Of a stretch of 64,000 bases of DNA, positions 11,425 to 20,935 are shown piece after piece (within the stretch, counting starts at the first letter, position 1; every line of letters starts with the position of its first letter). Source of the stretch: Diploptera punctata (taxonomy: Eukaryota; Arthropoda; Insecta; Blattodea; Blaberidae); assembly GCA_030220185.1 (NCBI GenBank), contig JASPKZ010010273.1:2128501-2192500 (forward strand), written 5' to 3'. Position numbers and translations under genes: made by a program. The notes below the pieces were generated by a model that saw nothing but the letters and a program-made list of their open reading frames with translations, was not told where the DNA came from and searched no databases.

Positions 11425-11692
11425 AAGTCATACGGGCGTAATCTCGCACCATCTTCTCCACAGCATCGATGTTTTCCACACTCACTGCCATCGACGGGCC
11501 TCCCGCTCTTCTCTTCATCTTCAAGAGAGGTTCTGTCCTTCTTAAACTCCGCAAACAATTGAAAACTGTGGCACTGGAAGGGGCAAGGTCCTCAAAAGCT
11601 TGTGTAAGTCTTTCAAGCGATTGCGCCTTGTTTAAGCTACTTTTAAAATAATAGAAAATCATTGCTCGAAAATGTTCTCGCTGTGGTTCCAT
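11425..11692 (-). pseudogene. mariner transposase, N-terminal block
   Basis: Starts at an ATG (11692) and reads MEPQREHFRAMIFYYFKSS, the helix-turn-helix region by which mariner transposases bind their terminal repeats, then ENIDAVEKMVRDYARMTYKDI, the second binding helix bundle. The frame runs into the inserted LINE at the 13-bp target duplication, so the open frame of 229 codons that continues to 11003 is a chimera of transposase and LINE protein. The remaining transposase resumes at about 10604. Confidence 0.88.
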
Positions 11693-12112
11693 GTTGCAAT
11701 CTGATATTGCCCATCACCCCCTACTATTTGACCCACAGCTGCTAAGGGTTGAGGGGTGCGGGTGGGCGGAAACTATGTCAGCTGACTAACAAAGGACCTC
11801 CCAACACGCTCCTGGCACTGTTATCTTTCTATCGTAAATGGTACAGCCCGGTCCGGAAACTTACTGAGTGACCCTCCTAGTGTTCCCTGAAACTGCTGAA
11901 GTGCAAGACCTGAAGAACGTAGGAGAGCCACAAGTGAAATTAAATATAATCTGTCATGTCGAACCCTTTAGTTGCATTTACTAATCCTTGAGCTAGACGT
12001 ATGGTTACGCAGTCATTTTAGACAAATTGTACAATTCTTCTCTTCTGTCAATTGCTGAATAAACTGTGTTAAATTTGCTTTTATATATCAAACTACATTA
12101 ATGTCTATTTAA

Positions 12113-12140
12113 TAATAATAATAATAATAATAATATAATA

Positions 12141-12175
<35 letters not shown>
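12113..12175. repeat. (AAT)n microsatellite
   Basis: AAT run with two single-base slips, in otherwise unremarkable AT-rich DNA downstream of the mariner. Confidence 0.9.
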
Positions 12176-12389
12176 TCACTAAACTAATCCTAAGATTCTT
12201 CTTGGATTTATCTCGTGTTTGATTTCTTGTTTTCCTATAGTAGAATAAAACAAGATTAATTTTTCCTATCCCAATTTTTTAATCATAGCAGAAGATACAT
12301 TCGAATTACAATCATTTCGAAATGCCACCCACAATCAATAATTCATCAATATGATTGAGATGATCGATGATAGAGTAATTATTAATGTT

Positions 12390-12765
12390 AATTTACGGCC
12401 CTGACTCTTTTTCGCTCTTGTGTTCCGGAAATTACAGGGGAAATTGTATTGGCTAACGGTGGACTTACCACCCAAGAGTCATATAACATCATACGGCAGC
12501 CATATATCATCATCAGCAGCACTATTCGAGCCTCGGCTTCCCTCAGAAACATCTTCCACACATCACTGTCTCTAGCAACCAGCCGCCATCCATCGATTCT
12601 CAGATTCCTCAGATCCTCCAAAATTCCATCCATCCAAGTCGGTCGTCAAACATTCCTTTTTCCTTCAAATTTACTTCCCATGATTTTCTTGGGCATCTCA
12701 TGTTAATCATTTTTTGTACGCGTTCTGCCCATCGCAAATTTGAAACTTTAATTGAAGTAATCACA
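12390..12765 (-). mobile_element. LINE 3' end (WMDGILEDLR type)
   Basis: Minus-strand reading gives KMINMRCPRKIMGSKFEGK, then WMDGILEDLRNLRIDGWRL and ARDSDVWKMFLREAEAR, a typical LINE C-terminal tail in which a GRP(x)W motif precedes a conserved W/R-rich end. A short frameshift joins the two parts. It is clearly distinct from the RTE-like GRPRMRWENNI copies. Confidence 0.7.
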
Positions 12766-12806
12766 TTAGGAGACTTGTACAACTGATGGAGCTCAGAGTT
12801 GTATCT

Positions 12807-13608
12807 TATATAACTAGGGCAAGGATTTTAATGCACTAAAAGTTAAGATTGCAACACAGGTAGTATATATTACTTAATTGTTTCTGTGTGAAACCAAGAC
12901 AAAAGACAGTCAGAAGTCTAACTTCTCATTATATTATTTAACTTACATGAAACCAAGACAAAAGACGGTCAGAAGTCTAACTTCTCATTATATTATTCAA
13001 ATGTTTGTACGTGAAATCAAGACAAAAGACAGTCAGAAGTCTAACTTCTCATTATATTATTCAACTGTTTGGACGTGAAACCAAGACAAAAGACAGAAGT
13101 CTAACTTCTCATTATATTATTCAACTTGTTTGCACGTGAAACCAAGACAAAAGACAGTCAGAAGTCTAACTTATCATTATTTTATTCAACCGTTTGTACC
13201 TGAAACCAAGACAAAAGACAGTCAGAAGTCTAACTTCTCATTATATTATTCAACTTGTTTGTACATGAAACCAAGACAAAAGACAGTCAGAAGTCTAACT
13301 TCTCATTAAGTTATTCAACTGTTTGTACGTGAAATCAAGATAAAAGACAGTCAGAAGTCTAACTTCTCATTATATTATTCAACTGTTTGTACGTAAAACC
13401 AAGACAAAGCAAGTCAGAAGTCTAACTTCTCATTATGTTATTCAACTGTTTGTACGTGAAACCAAGACAAAACATGTCAAAAGTCTAACTTCTCATTACA
13501 TTATTCAACTTGTTTGTTCATGAAACCAAGACAAAAGACAGTCAGAAGTCTAACTTCTAATTATACTATATTACAATCTTAACTTTTACCTCCTTGCCCT
13601 ACTTATAA
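12807..13608. mobile_element. TIR-bounded element with a 63-bp internal array
   Basis: The left arm (12807-12865) contains TAGGGCAAGGA and AAAAGTTAAGATTG; the right arm (13565-13608) is its inverted complement (CAATCTTAACTTTT, TCCTTGCCCTA). Between them are about eleven head-to-tail units of 61-65 bp with core CAGAAGTCTAACTTCTCATT and ACCAAGACAAAAGAC. There is no transposase. The arms differ by a small indel, so the element is not young, but the internal units are similar to each other. It is best read as a non-autonomous DNA transposon whose inside expanded as a minisatellite; a plain minisatellite with chance flanking symmetry is the alternative. Confidence 0.7.
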
Positions 13609-13610
13609 CC

Positions 13611-14445
13611 ATTCTCCTTGGTCGCATATTGGGTCATAATGTTTTCTCTATATTTTTTATATATATATTGTATATTAATATTCTTTTTCTTCTCCATGAA
13701 AACCATTTTCACATATATCTGGTCTTGAAATGAACTTCACTCATACATATAATTCTCAGAAACAAAAATCATAAATAATGCTACACAAAACACAGAATAA
13801 ACAACAGTAGAACTCAGTGTGGAATTCCTGTAGTGTGCGACATGCCAAAGAGTAGGAAGACAAAATTTATATATAAGAAAACTCGTCGCTAACGCCGTTA
13901 TATGCTCCTATCTCGCTCCAACTTACGTCATTGACTTATAAATAGAGGAGAAGGCTTTATGGCTAATGGTAGCGAGTGGAGACAGATGCCGGCTGAAGGG
14001 GGTGGGGAACTACGATTATTCTGTAATTAGGGGTGCGGGCGATATGGAAAGAGGTAGAACCGTCGCGAGAGGGAATAATCACAGACTCATGTCTCAGCAT
14101 CCTTCACGTTAGATTTTTTCTCTTTTTTTAGGGTTTAAACCAAGATATTGGGCTTTGGATTCTGTCTCCTGCGATAATTATGCTAAAGGGGCTTGGTTTT
14201 AAGAGCGAAGGGAGAGATGCTATGAAATTAATAGATTATAAAACAAGGAAGTTACAAATTAGCTGGAATTTATAAAAGAGAATTTTATTTTTACATTTAA
14301 AGTTTGTTTTATTGTCAAAAGAACCAGATGGCACCTGTTTCACGGTGACTCAGAAAAATATTTAATTTTTAAAATTCCATAGTTAACAATTAGGATATTA
14401 AGCATGGTTAGGTAAATCAGATGTTTAAATACAACTTTATAGTAA
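13611..14445. other. non-repetitive stretch, locally GC-richer
   Basis: Includes a less AT-rich part (13880-14110) with a TATAAATAG at 13937-13945 about 25 bp before an ATG that opens no long frame. No gene recognised. Confidence 0.4.
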
Positions 14446-14448
14446 TAA

Positions 14449-14484
<36 letters not shown>

Positions 14485-14835
14485 TATAATGTTAATGATA
14501 ATGATGATAATAATGATAATAATGATGATGATAATACTAATGATAATGATGATAATAATGCTAATGGTAATGATGATAATAATACTAATGATAATGATGA
14601 TAATAATACTAATGATAATGATGATAATAATACTAATGATAATGATGATAATAATACTAATGATAATGATGATAATAATACTAATGATAATGATGATAAT
14701 AATACTAATTGTAATGATGATAATAATACTAATGATAATGATGATAATAATACTAATGATAATGATGATAATAATACTAATGATAATGATAATAATAATA
14801 CTAATGATAATGTTGATAATAATACTAATGATAAT
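14446..14835. repeat. (AAT)n then 24-bp minisatellite
   Basis: An AAT run (14446-14485) passes into about fourteen copies of a 24-bp unit, eight triplets of the type GAT AAT AAT ACT AAT GAT AAT GAT. It abuts a SINE end at 14836, in the position of that SINE's 3' tail. Frames on both strands are open only because of the triplet composition. Confidence 0.9.
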
Positions 14836-15106
14836 GATGCTATGCTTTGCAGTTTTACTGGGGAATTATAGGCGTGGTAGCTTACCGTTGCTTTCCACGC
14901 CGGTGAAGATTGATGATGATAAGGATGATGATGATGACCGGATGGTTTTCGGGGACCATTGGGCCCTAAGCTTCTTGACATTTGTCCTACAGGTGAGGAA
15001 AAACCCCGAAAAAAACCTCACCCAGGAGCCTGTCCCGACCGGGAATCGAACCCGGGCCCTCTGCGTGACAAGGCAGCACGCTACCTCGAGACCACAGCGG
15101 TGGACT
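14836..15106 (-). mobile_element. SINE family A, tail type 1
   Basis: tRNA-derived head on the minus strand: GTCCACCGCTGTGGTCTCGA (15106 down) contains the A box and GGTTCGATTCCC the B box of an RNA polymerase III promoter. It is followed by the family body (complement of ACATTTGTCCTACAGGTGAGG) and type-1 tail up to CTATAATTCC. The last part of the tail, including its two hairpins, is missing and replaced by the 24-bp array. Confidence 0.9.
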
Positions 15107-15149
15107 GTTTTTAATATATTTACCTAAAATAAGAAATATTGTTTATGCT

Positions 15150-15700
15150 TGCTATTCTTAATACTACTTATTTATAGTTTCACAATGTTTCACATATTTC
15201 TGCGCGCAATTAATTTACTGTTATTCTCCTGCACATGTCATTCCATTCTCCATCGGCCAATCATTTTTCCCTCATGCTGTTCTAAACACAATAAATCCAC
15301 GTTATTTTTGGCCGAACTCATCTTCTATTCAGTGGCACAAATTCTAGTATTCTTCTTGGGAATTTGTCTTCAGTCTTTCTTTTTACATTAACATACCATT
15401 CTAATTGATTTTTTAAATGAAATACACAATTGAAGTTTGAACATTCATCTTTTGTTTCATTACGCTGTTTTTTATTTCATCTCTTCTAGAAATTCCAGCT
15501 GAACGCCTCCAAAATCCCGTTTTTTGCAGAATTCAATTTACTTGTTGTTCCAGATTTTAATTCCCATGTTTCTGCGCCATATGTTATTGTACTCTTTATT
15601 GTTGTACGAGTATTAAAATATTTGTTTTCTTTTAGAACATATATTCTGATCCCATAAAACAGCATTTAATTTGATATTGCAAATTTACCCTTATTTATTC
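15150..15700 (-). mobile_element. LINE 3' end, decayed
   Basis: Minus-strand reading with frameshifts: ITYGAETWELKSGTTSKLNS, LEAFSWNF, then WYVNVKRKTEDKFPRRILEF, VRPKITWIY and a charged C-terminal tail. This order (YGAETW, then H/VxR, then PRRILE, then RPKxTW) is that of LINE C-termini. It belongs with the GRPKxxW type lineage rather than the RTE-like copies. All frames are broken. Confidence 0.6.
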
Positions 15701-15825
15701 TCTCATTATTTTCAACATCATCATTACCATTTGCACTAATTTTTTTAATACTACATTTTTTAATATTAAAATATTGAATTCAACTAAAAATTCAATTTCA
15801 TTAACGCATTTTAACTCTTGTCTTG

Positions 15826-16027
15826 TAGGTACTTTTACGTGCCACACCCCACCCTGGCCTTACAATTACACGACTTGTTGGGAGAGAATTTTTAATTATG
15901 GATCACGTACATATTTTTTTGACCAACAAGGACATAAATTGTTTCCCCGAATGAGTGATCAGCTCATGTTGGGACCTCTTCCGAGATAACACAACATTAA
16001 GACTAAACACGCCATTAACAGACACAG

Positions 16028-16059
<32 letters not shown>

Positions 16060-16069
16060 CGCACAACGC

Positions 16070-16121
<52 letters not shown>

Positions 16122-16330
16122 TCACAATAAACATGGCGAATATAATAATGGCGGACACATGATGCTCAAGGAACATTTGACCCTTAAAGTTCCTTGACAT
16201 TTATGTTACAGGTGAAGAAAAACCCCGAAAAAACCATCAACCATCAGGAATCTTGGCCTGAACGGGAATCGAACTCGGGCCCGTTGGTTACGAGGCAGAG
16301 ACGCTACCCCGAGACCACAATTGTGGTCTA
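15826..16330 (-). mobile_element. SINE family A, tail type 2, with (CA)n inside
   Basis: The head at 16330-16235 (complement of CGGGAATCGAACTCGGG) is followed on the minus strand by the shared body, then by a long tail containing an ATGGCGAA-like CGCCAT motif, ACTCATTCGGGGAAAC and CACGTAAAAGTACC. The same tail occurs at 33.1, 48.5 and 59.3 kb. A CA repeat (16029-16106) and TA run have expanded within the tail. Confidence 0.85.
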
Positions 16331-16334
16331 ATTC

Positions 16335-17305
16335 CACCAGAAATAAAAAAAATAGCATTGAAAAAATTCATACTCAGTCTATGGTAGATCCATAGATGTA
16401 TTTGCTTTGGAGTTGGGCACTAAAAGCGATAAATTGAATCATGGAAATTGCTTTGATTATCTCTTCACCTTGGAATATTAAAATTGTTAACAAATATTGC
16501 TAGGTACTTAATCTAACATTTTTTTAATAATGAAAGAGTGATAATTTATTTAATTACATCACGCATTTACAACTCCACCCATCATGCAGTGTTCAAGTTC
16601 AATTGTTTATGAGGAATAAACACCCCAGTTATTTTCCTTTATATTGTCAGACAGCTCGTAGATTCTTAACGAAAAACGTGATGTTAACGAATAATAACAG
16701 CTTTCAACTCCTTTCATTGCTAAAACAAGTAGACAGCTACCAATCTTCTCTGATCTAATTGACTCCTCTGAATATTAATTATGTTATTAGCAACTTCTAA
16801 TGAATTATTTCAACGTCACTTCATGTGCATTTTATGTTTTGAATGATACGAGCAAGTTCTACAAAAAATTAATACTTTCATATATAACTGTTTATTCATC
16901 ACGTATGTTATAAGTTGCGTTTCTGAATGTAAAAACGACCAGAGCCGAATACCATCTTTTAACTCATTTAAAATCAATATTCGTAACATATTTGAATTTT
17001 ATTGCTACTAATATTATTTCATAATTCTTTAGAGATGTTTTCAAAACTAGTGGCATATTGAGTTTAGGGATAAGAATAATCTGTTATTTTTATTATTTTT
17101 TTTGTGTTTATTTTGTGTCTTCTACAAGTTATCTTTGTGTTTTATTAAATTATTTATGAACTGATAATTAACAGAAAATAATTTTATGACCTCAGTAATA
17201 TTATGAATCAAAGTTGATCAATATTTTGTACTCAGGACCTCACAAACACTACCGCCTGACCAACAACAATAATAAATTCTTTAACTGAATGGAGCATATG
17301 TATGA
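16335..17305. other. AT-rich, no gene or repeat recognised
   Basis: Nearly 1 kb with short frames only. No SINE head, LINE motif or tandem structure seen. Confidence 0.5.
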
Positions 17306-17387
17306 ATAATAAAATTTTTGAATAAAACTATAAAGTAATCACCTTATAGGTCCGTCTCCTCAACTTAAAATGTTTTAAAACTCTGTT

Positions 17388-17415
17388 GGCCTTTCGGGAC
17401 TAGTCCCATCATCAG
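17388..17415 (-). ncRNA. hammerhead-ribozyme-like core, opposite arm
   Basis: Mirror copy of the core at 17487-17514 in the left arm of the foldback, identical through CTGATGA, helix II and GAAA when read on the minus strand. Confidence 0.5.
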
Positions 17416-17486
17416 CAGAACGAAATAGGCCTGTATTCGTTGACTCTCGTTGAAGCACTCAACGAATACAGACCTATTTCGTTCTG

Positions 17487-17514
17487 CTGATGATGGGACT
17501 AGTCCCGAAAGGCC
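17487..17514 (+). ncRNA. hammerhead-ribozyme-like core
   Basis: CTGATGA (17487-17493), then TGGGACTAGTCCC, which folds as a five-pair helix, then GAAA (17507-17510) and GGCC. This is the order of the invariant hammerhead core: CUGANGA, helix II, GAAA, helix III. Copies at 40.9 and 41.25 kb keep helix II pairing with different bases. Helices I and III are not established by eye, so self-cleavage is inferred only. Confidence 0.55.
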
Positions 17515-17697
17515 AACAGAGTGTTAAAACATTTTAAGTTGAGGAGACGGACCTATAAGGTGACTATTTTATAGTTTTATTCATAAATTTTATTATTGTT
17601 ACTTAATACCTCAACGGAATCTTACCATGGATTTTACTACTATCGAACATGTATAAATATATAAGTTGATTATTCATTTTCTAAAATATACTGGGTA

Positions 17698-18156
17698 TCC
17701 GTGATATGTGCACTTATAAGTTAAAAGTTTATGGTAATCATTATTATTATTATTATTATTATTATTTTTGTAAGCCCATGTTTTCCCTTTACAGAGACTT
17801 AGGTGCTCTCCCCCTACAGGGAAGAATTTGGACCATATTAATTTAGTTACTTGTTTTCGTATAGATGTCATTTTGAGTGGTCCGTGGTCAGCGTTCCGCC
17901 TCATACTGACATCTAGGAAACCAAGGTAGTACTAGGAAGGGAAAATTCGGTAAATTTTGCTTAGAGTCCTTACATTCAGGCTTAAGGATTTTTTACGAGC
18001 CTGAAAATTCTCAGACTCGGGACCCACGGCTTAAAGTCCCTCCCGGAGGACTTGCTCCATGGATTTTTCCATCCTAAAAAATCAATCGACCCCGGCCGGG
18101 TTTGAACCCGCGACCCTCGGGACCAGAGGCAAGGAGCATAACCACTAGTCCACCGT

Positions 18157-18157
<1 letters not shown>
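17698..18157 (-). mobile_element. SINE family B, full length
   Basis: Minus-strand tRNA-like head GGTGGACTAGTGGTTATGCT (A box, from about 18155) and GGGTTCAAACCCG (B box, about 18100). The body runs through CCGTGGGTCCCGAGTCTGAG and GAGGCGGAACGCTGACC to GGGGGAGAGCACC and ends in AAT repeats on the minus strand (17741-17766). The copy at 62.3 kb is collinear over about 390 bp; 27.95 kb holds a 3' part only. Confidence 0.9.
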
Positions 18158-18208
<51 letters not shown>

Positions 18209-18232
18209 CATCATAATCAATATCATCATCAT
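18158..18232. repeat. (ATT)n / (ATC)n microsatellite
   Basis: ATT run with terminal ATC units, located exactly between the SINE B 5' end and the 3' end of the minus-strand LINE next to it; it serves as the tail of that LINE. Confidence 0.9.
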
Positions 18233-18957
18233 CATCATTGTAGTACATTCACCAATTTAGGCCATTTGTTGACCTGTTTCGGCCTCAAGAGAAACACCAT
18301 CCAGTAGTTTTTCTAGTGGACGTCTTGGTCTTCTCCTGCCTGCAGGTTGATATCTTAACATTTGTTTGGGTATCCTGTGATCTTCCATTCGATGAACATG
18401 TTGCATCCAACTTGACTTATAATCAAAAATGTTGTTTTCTGAAGGTTCCATGTGCAATTCTTCTAAGATGTCTTTTTTTTTTTTTAATCTAGTAGTATGT
18501 ATCCTGCAATCCTCGGAAGCAGATCTAAATCTCTGTATATATCCTTCTGTTTCAAAGTCCATGCTTTGCTACCATACAAGAGGGTTGGAAGAGCCAGTGT
18601 TTTATACACTTTTAGTCTTGAATGTTTTTGGACAAACTGTGGCTTGAAGATAGAATTTAATAACCCTAAAATTCTTAAAAATTTAGATATTTTTGCATTT
18701 ACATCCTTTTCCTCTTCATATGAGATATTGCATCCTAGATATGTAAAATTATTCACCTGCTCCAACATTTTATTGTCAGGTACAATTTTACTTCTGACAG
18801 GATCTACACTTTAAAATGCCATAATTTTTGTTTTCTCTGTAGATATCTTCAATCCATATTCTTCTGTAATTTTGTTAATTTCATGCAGACCGTTCTGCAG
18901 ATTATCTTCTGAGTTTGCAATAATAATAATTATTATTTGGTCATCCATTAAAATTAT
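18232..18957 (-). mobile_element. LINE 3' part (FADDQ-like lineage)
   Basis: Minus-strand reading from 18957: DDQIIIII and ANSEDNLQNGLHEINK (a mutated FADDQ active-site box followed by the next RT block), ISTEKTKIMAF, a stop, then NNFTYLGCNISYEEEKDVNA, LALPTLLYGSKAWTLKQKDI, a frameshift, and HRMEDHRIPKQMLRYQPAG with a basic tail. Motif order matches palm motif C onward of a LINE reverse transcriptase. An extra ATT/AAT repeat has grown right at the DDQ box. The fragment at 38.2 kb is a close relative. Confidence 0.8.
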
Positions 18958-18990
18958 TATTATTATTATTATTATTATCATTACTATCAT
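18953..18990. repeat. (ATT)n microsatellite
   Basis: ATT run between two minus-strand LINE fragments. Confidence 0.85.
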
Positions 18991-19013
18991 TGTTATTAAT
19001 CTTTCTTACTTAC

Positions 19014-20010
19014 TCACTGGCACTATCAAACCCGTAGTTCCATGGCCGCACGGACATAAGCTCTCCATACATCCCTATCCTGAGCTAATGCTTTCCAATC
19101 ATTCCCTGTATAATCTACTTCCCTCAAATCATGGTTAATGTTATTCTCCCACCTCATTCTTGGTCTACCAACTGGGCGTTTTCCCTCTGGCTTTCCTACA
19201 AAAAGCCTCCATGCAAGTCTCCCATTCCCCATACGTGCAACATGTCCTGCCCATCGCAGTCTACGAAACTTAACTGTTCTTATTATATCTGGCTTCCTAT
19301 AAAGACCATGTAGTTCATTGTTATGTAGTCTTCTCCATTCACCTGTCTGTTCATCTCTCTTTGGTCCAAACATTTTCCTAAGTACTTTATTCTCAAATAC
19401 TTGTAATCTCCTTTCCTCTCTTAAAGTAAGAGTCCATGTTTCGCACCCATATAATGTAACTGGTAGAATAATAGTTTTATATATTTTCAGTTTAATGTTT
19501 TTTGAAAGGAGTTGGGGCATCAAGAGTCTCTGCAATGCATAATAGCATGCATTTCCAGAATTGAGCCTATGTTTAATTTCTTTGTGCGTCTCATTCCTAC
19601 TTGTGATTATTGTTCCTAGGTATTTGAATTCAGCCACCTCCTCAAAATTTCCCTCATTTGTCATTAGCTGTCCATTTCCATTATTTAATGAATTTCTACG
19701 TGTGACCATATATTTAGTTTTATTGATATTTACTTCCAGTCCTAATTTCTTAGTGTTACTCAATAGTGTGTGCGTGTTGTTATTTTACTCCAGTTGAACC
19801 CATGTCCGCATTTCTTGACGGTTGTATTTTTACGGTGAAAGATCGTCACTCTTTCGCCCAAGGTACTTTTTTCGTCTGGCTTATCACCTTCGACCAGTCC
19901 GGCATGGGTAACCCTATCGGCAGCAATGCTACCGCCGGCATAGCTCTCAGGATCATTTAAGCACGCAAGCCACTCCACCACGATAAGGTAAAGATACCAT
20001 GGAGGGGGTT
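19014..20010 (-). mobile_element. RTE-like LINE, internally deleted (5' end joined to 3' end)
   Basis: From 20010 the minus strand carries the family leader (VEWLACLNDPESYAGG, GDKPDEKSTLGERVTIFH) to about 19780, then jumps directly to the C-terminal part: MSNTKKLGLEVNINKTKY, the intact 245-codon frame 19763-19026 with YGCETWTL, RWAGHVARMGN, GKRPVGRPRMRWENNINHD and LREVDYTGNDW. The endonuclease and the palm with YADD are missing. The 3' end is TAGTGCCAGTGAG plus TAAG repeats (complement at 19010-19022). The C-terminal frame is unbroken, the best of its kind here. Confidence 0.88.
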
Positions 20011-20760
20011 ATTAATCTATGAATGGAAATAAAACTTTAAAAACAACTTCTTAAGTTCTATTCAGTTTGATTCATTCGTGCATAAGTAGGCCTGTCAATA
20101 ATTTAAGGCATCAGATAATCTAAATAAAGCGTCGCTGATTAATAGAAAAGCTTATTAGATTTCAAAAATACTGCAATTAGTACAATTTATTAAAATGGTG
20201 TTACTGTCTCTCTCCAGATTTTGTTTTCCTCTGAATGCAAATGTAGATAGCCTTGCAATTTTAACCTTAGTGCCTTTCATTGTATTACTGATACATTTTC
20301 TTGGTAGATATCGATATAACTTACAGGGGCGTTGTTTTATTACAAAATCACGTTATAATGATTCTACTTTCTCTTTACAACGAATTTTGTGTTGTGAAGT
20401 TTGTTAAAAGCTCTTATAATTTGTAATGATGCTGAAAGGGAGTTCTAATTATTTTCACTGTATCAGTTACTTAATGAATGGTTAGTTCTTCTCTTAAATG
20501 GTCCAGCTATTGTAAAGGCACCTGGTTGAAAATGTTCAAAATGATAATAACAATAATAATGTTTAAAATAATCTTACCTTTTTTTACTACATTATGTTAA
20601 GTAGAATCAGGTACGTATCACGACTAACCTCTTTTTGAATAAAGTGTTCATATTTTATTTTATAATAAGCGGGTAGTATATGAGGCAAATTAGTGTCAGA
20701 AAATGTAGAATTATCTATTGCGTGTATATAACGCTTATTAAACATTTTAATCACTTGTAG
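20011..20760. other. no recognisable gene or repeat
   Basis: AT-rich. Short frames only (for example 20195-20407) with no motif I recognise. Confidence 0.5.
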
Positions 20761-20763
20761 ATC

Positions 20764-20935
20764 CTGAGGTCTAGTGGTTTTCATGATCTTTCTCGTTTTG
20801 AGGTTCGCGCATTCAAATCTGGATTCATTTCTTATGGGCGTTGAAGTCCTGCAAGAAAACCCTAAAAAAATGACTGCAGTGTGAAAATTATGCAAAAACA
20901 AAAGTTTAGTGACAACGATGTAACTGGGGGATAGA
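20764..20935 (+). mobile_element. SINE family C, old copy
   Basis: GGTCTAGTGGTTTTCATGAT resembles a tRNA A box and GTTCGCGCATTCAAATCTGG a B box. The body (AAGTCCTGC, AACAAAAGTTTAGTGA, GATGTAACTGGGG) recurs in the same orientation at 21.77-21.92 kb with many substitutions. The family assignment rests on these two copies only. Confidence 0.55.

Larger units (their letters stand above)
9766..11877 (-). mobile_element. mariner transposon interrupted by a LINE
   Basis: Terminal inverted repeats begin CGAGGGTCACTCAGAAAGT at 9766 and end with the complement (ACTTACTGAGTGACCCTC) at 11877, flanked by TA on both sides (9764-9765 and 11878-11879), the mariner target site. Removing the 794-bp insertion and one 13-bp duplicate leaves about 1.3 kb, the usual full mariner length. 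The transposase lies on the minus strand in two blocks. The element is immobile: the transposase has stops and a mutated catalytic residue. Confidence 0.93.
17306..17600. mobile_element. long inverted repeat (foldback, Penelope-like terminal repeat?)
   Basis: Left arm 17306-17446 and right arm 17455-17600 are near-perfect complements around a short centre (GACTCTCGTTGAAGC). Each arm contains CAACTTAAAATGTTTTAA-type sequence, the GGCCTTTCGGGAC block and a CGTATTC-type inner end. The right flank continues with ACCTCAACGGAATCTTACC, which also follows the related sequence at 41.08 kb, so the repeat family extends beyond the hairpin. Inverted paired terminal repeats with a hammerhead-like core are characteristic of Penelope-like elements; no Penelope reverse transcriptase is visible here. 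Confidence 0.75.

Noticed and set aside
15037..15106. tRNA genes at this and similar heads (25.98, 51.4, 55.15, 58.65, 60.03, 62.31 kb)
   Set aside because: A and B boxes are present but heads lack a complete cloverleaf by eye and are followed by conserved SINE bodies with tails and target duplications.
14489..15127. 212-codon isoleucine/methionine frame
   Set aside because: Reads through the 24-bp array and a SINE on the wrong strand; purely compositional.
17982..18248. Minus-strand frame with poly-asparagine and SAPCLWSRGSR
   Set aside because: Shadow of SINE B plus its neighbouring ATT repeat, not a protein.
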